From NCBI RefSeq assembly GCF_003324565.1, contig NZ_QOLA01000001.1:372001-436000 (forward strand): 64,000 bases of DNA, written 5' to 3'. Position numbers and translations under genes: made by a program. This stretch comes from Streptomyces sp. SDr-06. Its GTDB lineage: Bacteria; Actinomycetota; Actinomycetes; Streptomycetales; Streptomycetaceae. The notes beneath the pieces were generated by a model. The model made no database searches. It was not told where the DNA came from and saw only the letters and a program-made list of their open reading frames with translations. This document shows positions 60,426 through 64,000 of the stretch, in pieces. Every line of letters begins with the position of its first letter. Within the stretch, counting starts at the first letter, position 1.

Positions 60426-61627
60426 CCCACCGATTCCGCTGTCGGTACGAAGGCGGGCAGCACGGCCTCGACGCAGAAGCCGCCGTCCGGTTCGGGCCCG
60501 GCCCGCAGGCTGCCGTGCACGAGCTCGATGCGGCGGCGGAGCCCCGCGATGCCCAGGCCCGAACCGGTGCGCGCCAGCTCGCTGTTGGGCCGGCCGGTCG
60601 GCCGGGTGTTGCGGACGGCGACCCGCACCTGCGTCTCCTCGTACTCGACGCGCACGGTGACGCGCGCGCCCGGGGCGTGCTTGTGGACGTTGGTCAGCGC
60701 CTCGCGCACCACGCGGTACGCGGTGCGTCCCACGACCGGCGAGGCCAGCGAGCGGTCGCCCCGCTCGACGAGTTCGGCCGGTACGCCCGCCGTCGTCGAC
60801 TCGGCGACCAGCGCGGCGAACCCGTCCAACGACGGCGTCCGGTCCCCCTCCGGCGCCGTGCGCAGGATGCCGATCAGATCGCGCAGTTCCTCCAGCGCCT
60901 GGCAGCCGGCCGAGCGCAACTCCTCCGCCGCCCTCCGGGTCGGCTCGTCGGACGCGGTGACGCGCAGCGCGCCCGCCTGGAGCACCATCAGGCTCACGCG
61001 GTGGGTCACCACGTCGTGCATCTCCCCGGCCAGCCGGGCGCGTTCCTCGGTGCGGGCCCGCTCGGCGAGCAGGTACCGCTCGCGCTCCGCCCGCTCGGCA
61101 CGCTCGGTCAGGGCGCACACCAGCCGCCTGCGGGCGTCGAAGTACAGGGCGAGCAGAGGGCCGACGGCCGTCCGCAGCAGGCCGACGGTGATGACGGTGA
61201 CGGACGGCTCCCAGGGCCGCGCGATGACGAGGGTCAACAGGCCGAGCGCGAGCAGCGCCCGGCGCCGGTTGCGGGGGTTCCTCCCGTGGAAGAGGGGGCC
61301 GTACGCCGCGAGCGCGGTCGAGAACGGCGCCCAGACGTTCTCCGGGGAGGCGGGGGTCAGAGCGTGCAGGGGCGAGATCAGCAGGGTGACGGCGAGCGTG
61401 AACGCGCCGAGGAGGGCCACCCCCGTCAGCGGAGCGCGCCTGCGGACCACCACCGAGAGGCAGGCGAGCGTCTGCACCCCGAGCATGGCCCAGGCGAGGG
61501 CGCCGGGCCGCGCGGGCCACCAGGTGGCACCGACCAGTGTCAACGCACCGTCGCCCACGGCGAAGCAGACGGCGATGCCCGCATCCACGGCGAGCGGATG
61601 CCGACGGTGCCAGAGTCCGTCACTCAT
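60422..61627 (-). CDS. NarL-type sensor histidine kinase
   Basis: A kinase of about 401 aa. Several N-terminal transmembrane helices (about residues 13-165) with little extracytoplasmic loop are followed by HisKA_3 with H204 in G-E-M-H-D-V-V-T-H-R-V-S and an HATPase with T-N-V-H-K-H-A-P-G and G-S-G-L-G-I-A-G-L. It senses an unknown membrane or intramembrane signal and phosphorylates the response regulator. ATG 61627 is used; GTG 61636 is possible, and neither has a good Shine-Dalgarno sequence. Confidence 0.93.
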   Translation of the reverse strand: MSDGLWHRRHPLAVDAGIAVCFAVGDGALTLVGATWWPARPGALAWAMLGVQTLACLSVVVRRRAPLTGVALLGAFTLAVTLLISPLHALTPASPENVWAPFSTALAAYGPLFHGRNPRNRRRALLALGLLTLVIARPWEPSVTVITVGLLRTAVGPLLALYFDARRRLVCALTERAERAERERYLLAERARTEERARLAGEMHDVVTHRVSLMVLQAGALRVTASDEPTRRAAEELRSAGCQALEELRDLIGILRTAPEGDRTPSLDGFAALVAESTTAGVPAELVERGDRSLASPVVGRTAYRVVREALTNVHKHAPGARVTVRVEYEETQVRVAVRNTRPTGRPNSELARTGSGLGIAGLRRRIELVHGSLRAGPEPDGGFCVEAVLPAFVPTAESVG

Positions 61628-61794
61628 GTCGCTCACGGTAGGACATGACCGCGCGGAGGTCGCCGGGAAGCAGACGTTCGGCCCGGCACACCCTACGAAA
61701 GTCGCACGGTGGCGGGCACGGCCCTCCTTTCGTCGCTCCAGGAACCGACCGGACACCCTGTCGCGCGGCGCCCGCGCCGCGGTGGAATCGATCC

Positions 61795-62310
61795 ATGGAA
61801 ACCGACCACGACAGGCTTGCGGCCGCGCCCGCCGTAGGGCGCTACATCCTCGACCCGGACGGCTCGACCCTCTCCTTCAGGACCCGCCACGTCTTCGGGC
61901 TCCTGCCGGTGCGCGGCAGTTTCGCGATCCGGTCCGGGACCGTCGACATCGCCGAACCGCTCGGCACCTCGGCTGTCCGCGCCGAGATCGACCCGGCGAG
62001 CTTCCGCACGGGCAACCGGCAACGGGACACCGCCGTGCGCTCGGCGCGCTTCCTGGACGCCGCTCGCCACCCGCTCATCGCCTTCACCGCGGACCGCCTG
62101 GACGGGACGACGCTGCCCGGCACGCTCACGGTGTGCGGGGTCGCCCGGCCGGTGGACCTGTCCGTCGAGGAGTGCGCCGCGGCGGCCGGGGAGTTCACCG
62201 CCCGCGCCACGGCCCGGGTCGACCGGACCGCGTTCGGGGTGACCGCGTCCCCCGGCATGGCCGGGCGCCACCTGGATGTGACGGTGCGGGTGCGCTGCGT
62301 ACGCGGGTGA
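61795..62310 (+). CDS. YceI family protein
   Basis: A 171-aa lipocalin-like YceI protein. The sequence G-R-Y-I-L-D-P-D-G-S-T-L-S-F-R-T-R-H-V-F-G-L-L-P-V-R-G-S-F opens the barrel. S-F-R-T-G-N-R-Q-R-D-x-A-V-R-S-A-R-F-L-D and A-F-G-V-T follow. Relatives bind isoprenoid quinones or amphiphiles. No signal peptide is present, so it is cytoplasmic. ATG 61795 has GGTGGA upstream. It is divergent from the histidine kinase, so it is a candidate target of the two-component system (inference). Confidence 0.88.
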   Translation: METDHDRLAAAPAVGRYILDPDGSTLSFRTRHVFGLLPVRGSFAIRSGTVDIAEPLGTSAVRAEIDPASFRTGNRQRDTAVRSARFLDAARHPLIAFTADRLDGTTLPGTLTVCGVARPVDLSVEECAAAAGEFTARATARVDRTAFGVTASPGMAGRHLDVTVRVRCVRG

Positions 62311-62373
62311 CGCTCCCCTCCTCCCCTCTTGAAGAGGTGGCGCTGACCTGGGGATTCTGGCAGGGTCCGGCTC

Positions 62374-63135
62374 GTGACGGACAGCGACCTCATCAAGATC
62401 AGCACGCTCGCCGAGCGGCCGGAACTGGCCGCCCGGATCTACGACCTCCAGGACACATGGCCCGAGTTCATAGCCCGGGACCTGGTCGGCTACGCCCTGC
62501 TCGGCCGGGTTCCGGAGGAGTTCCCGCAGTACTGCGTGGTGGCCACGGAGGGGGACCGGGTGGTCGCCCGGGGGTTCAGCGTCCCGTTCAACGCGACGCT
62601 GGAGGGCCGGGAGGAGATGCCCGACCGAGGCTGGGACCAGGTGCTGACGTGGGCCTTCGACGACCTGCGGCGCGGGCGGGCCGCGACGGTCGCGAGCGCG
62701 CTGGAGATCACCATCGACCGCGACAGCCTCGGGCGCGGCCTGTCCCCCCGCATGCTGGCGGCGATGCGCGAGGCGGCCCGCCGCCAAGGGCTGGACGCGC
62801 TGGTGGCGCCGGTGCGGCCGACGGCCAAGCACCTCCAGCCGCGGTTGCCCATGTCGGCCTACATGCGTCACGTCAGGGACGAGGACGGGCTGCCCGCCGA
62901 TCCATGGCTGCGGGTCCACGTCCGGGCGGGCGGCACCATCGAGAAGGCTGCCGCCGCGTCCATGACGGTCAGCGGGACGCTCGCCGAATGGCGCCACTGG
63001 ACCCGCCTCCCCTTCGACCGGGACGGCGAGGTCGAGGTCCCTGCCGCCCTGGTCCCGGTGCACTGTGACACCCGTCACGATCGCGCGAGCTACGTCGAAC
63101 CCAACGTCTGGGTGCGCCACGGTCTGCGACCCTGA
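62374..63135 (+). CDS. GNAT-like N-acetyltransferase
   Basis: A 253-aa protein with the general layout of a GNAT acetyltransferase: an N-terminal E-F-I-A-R-D-L-V-G helix, V-V-A-T-E-G-D-R-V-V-A-R-G strand pair, and L-G-R-G-L-S-P-R-M-L in the position of the acetyl-CoA pyrophosphate loop (Q/R-x-x-G-x-G/A variant). The substrate is unknown. GTG 62374 lacks a clear Shine-Dalgarno sequence. It lies 63 bp after the YceI gene, perhaps cotranscribed. Confidence 0.7.
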   Translation: MTDSDLIKISTLAERPELAARIYDLQDTWPEFIARDLVGYALLGRVPEEFPQYCVVATEGDRVVARGFSVPFNATLEGREEMPDRGWDQVLTWAFDDLRRGRAATVASALEITIDRDSLGRGLSPRMLAAMREAARRQGLDALVAPVRPTAKHLQPRLPMSAYMRHVRDEDGLPADPWLRVHVRAGGTIEKAAAASMTVSGTLAEWRHWTRLPFDRDGEVEVPAALVPVHCDTRHDRASYVEPNVWVRHGLRP

Positions 63136-63220
63136 AGAGAGGGCACACCAGGGGGTGGCCGGGGCCGCGCGGAGCGGGGACGTTCCGCGACCGGCGATGA
63201 CGGATCTGTCACTTGCACAA

Positions 63221-63237
63221 GATTTGTAAGACAAATC
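63221..63237. promoter_or_regulatory. Palindrome upstream of esterase gene
   Basis: A perfect inverted repeat, GATTTGT-AAG-ACAAATC, in an AT-rich patch about 87 bp before the esterase start. It is a probable operator or part of the promoter. Confidence 0.55.
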
Positions 63238-63323
63238 CGGAACCCATTGGTCACTCCTGCCCATCACGTCTGGTGAACCAACAGGCATGCCCTTGGGCCA
63301 CAGAACCATCCGGAGCGATCGCA

Positions 63324-64000
63324 ATGACCCACCCCCGCCACGGGGCCTATCAGTCTCAGGGCCACCGCCGGGCCAGCCGCGCCAAGCGCTGGATACTCGG
63401 CGTGGTCACGCTCGTCGTGCTCGGCCTGATCGCGTGGCCGGTCCTGAACTACTTCGACGTCTTCTCCGACAAGGGTGACGCGATCAGCTTCGGGCAGGAC
63501 GGCGGGGCCGGCGGCGACAAGCCGGGCGGCGGGGGGAAGGCGGCCGACTCCAAGGTCCTCATGCCGACCGGCCCGGAGGCGAAGTTCACGGTGGCGGGCA
63601 CCGTTCCCGAGAACGACACCAAGATCGCCGTGACCACCCTGGAGGGCAAGAAGTCCGGCTTCAAGGGCAAGGTCTGGGTCTGGGTCCCGCCGGAGTACAA
63701 GGACCCGAAGTACGCCCAGAGCGGCTTCCCCGTCATGGTCGCGCTGCCCGGCGGCGCCGGTTACCCGACCAACTACTGGATGGGCACGGACCTCAAGCTG
63801 GAGGCGAGCATCTCCCAGTGGTCCAAGGAGGGCAAGAGCCTCCCGTTCATCCTCGCGATGCCGGTCCTCAACCCCAAGCCGGACACGGGCGGCCTGTACT
63901 GGGACGCGAGTGACATCCCGGGCCAGCCGAAGATGGGCACCTGGCTCACCGAGGACGTCCCCGACCTCATCAAGGCCAATTTCCGTACGATCAAGTCGCG
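63324..64000 (+). CDS. Membrane-anchored putative esterase (3' end outside window)
   Basis: 225 codons are visible from ATG 63324, with GGAG 8-9 nt upstream. An N-terminal cytoplasmic Arg-rich stretch is followed by one hydrophobic helix (W-I-L-G-V-V-T-L-V-V-L-G-L-I-A-W) and a Gly/Asp/Lys linker. Then begins an alpha/beta hydrolase of the esterase D / antigen 85 type: K-V-W-V-W-V-P-P-E-Y, F-P-V-M-V-A-L-P-G-G-A-G and W-L-T-E-D-V-P-D-L-I-K-A-N-F. The nucleophile Ser lies beyond the edge. It probably acts outside the membrane. Confidence 0.8.
   Translation, partial: MTHPRHGAYQSQGHRRASRAKRWILGVVTLVVLGLIAWPVLNYFDVFSDKGDAISFGQDGGAGGDKPGGGGKAADSKVLMPTGPEAKFTVAGTVPENDTKIAVTTLEGKKSGFKGKVWVWVPPEYKDPKYAQSGFPVMVALPGGAGYPTNYWMGTDLKLEASISQWSKEGKSLPFILAMPVLNPKPDTGGLYWDASDIPGQPKMGTWLTEDVPDLIKANFRTIKS

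Noticed and set aside
59754..63068. A 1104-codon plus-strand frame over the two-component system and YceI
   Set aside because: The real genes with catalytic residues lie in other frames. This frame shows only compositional bias.

Overview
This is high-GC actinobacterial DNA, almost certainly from a Streptomyces chromosome. Coding regions have strongly G/C-biased third positions. There are many GTG and some TTG starts, several apparently leaderless starts, an initiator tRNA without an encoded CCA, and a typical Streptomyces mix of secreted hydrolases, RICIN lectin fusions, serine hydrolases and a small secondary-metabolite locus. I see no phage, insertion sequence or CRISPR array.

Region 1 (about 1.5-14.2 kb) is a compact nonribosomal peptide synthetase (NRPS) operon on the minus strand. 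In transcription order it has an MFS exporter with a TTA (bldA-type) codon, a stand-alone condensation-like protein, C-A-PCP, A-PCP, A-PCP, and a terminal protein built as C, a stump of an adenylation domain, PCP and an extended-SDR domain. No thioesterase, MbtH protein, PPTase or regulator is visible. A 23-bp palindrome lies just upstream of the first gene. This is the best candidate for an undescribed system in the window.

Region 2 (14.4-25.3 kb) holds mixed small and housekeeping-type genes: a secreted DUF6299-type protein, a YbdK-type ligase, a coiled-coil/winged-helix basic protein, a ribonuclease H with a C-terminal cysteine module, a DUF3592-type membrane protein, a lamin-tail-domain protein lacking a signal peptide, initiator tRNA-fMet, a DUF1059 protein, a beta-lactamase-fold hydrolase, a PHP/HhH phosphoesterase, a trypsin-fold protease and an NlpC/P60 plus SH3-like secreted pair.

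Region 3 (25.4-37.8 kb) starts with a large XRE-STAND ATPase-TM-WD40 protein with 14 WD40 repeats, divergent from a thermolysin-family protease. It continues with a methyltransferase, a D,D-carboxypeptidase-like gene broken by an in-frame TAG, a DEAH helicase with helicase-associated repeats, and a TetR/DUF1348 divergent pair with two matching operators.

Region 4 (37.8-47.4 kb) contains a carboxylesterase, an MFS symporter, an NAD-epimerase-like protein behind a palindromic operator, the ohr/ohrR peroxide-resistance pair with tandem operator half-sites, an SDR, two small hypotheticals, an O-methyltransferase and a PPOX flavoprotein.

Region 5 (47.4-64 kb) has a secreted RICIN/beta-helix protein, a lipoprotein, a Cys/Met PLP enzyme divergent from an Lrp regulator, an aldehyde dehydrogenase-APC permease-GMC oxidoreductase operon resembling choline-to-betaine genes, a striking homologue of Bacillus Cyt cytolytic delta-endotoxin, a secreted GH27 alpha-galactosidase with RICIN, a NarL-type two-component system, a YceI protein, an acetyltransferase-like protein and the start of a membrane-anchored esterase.
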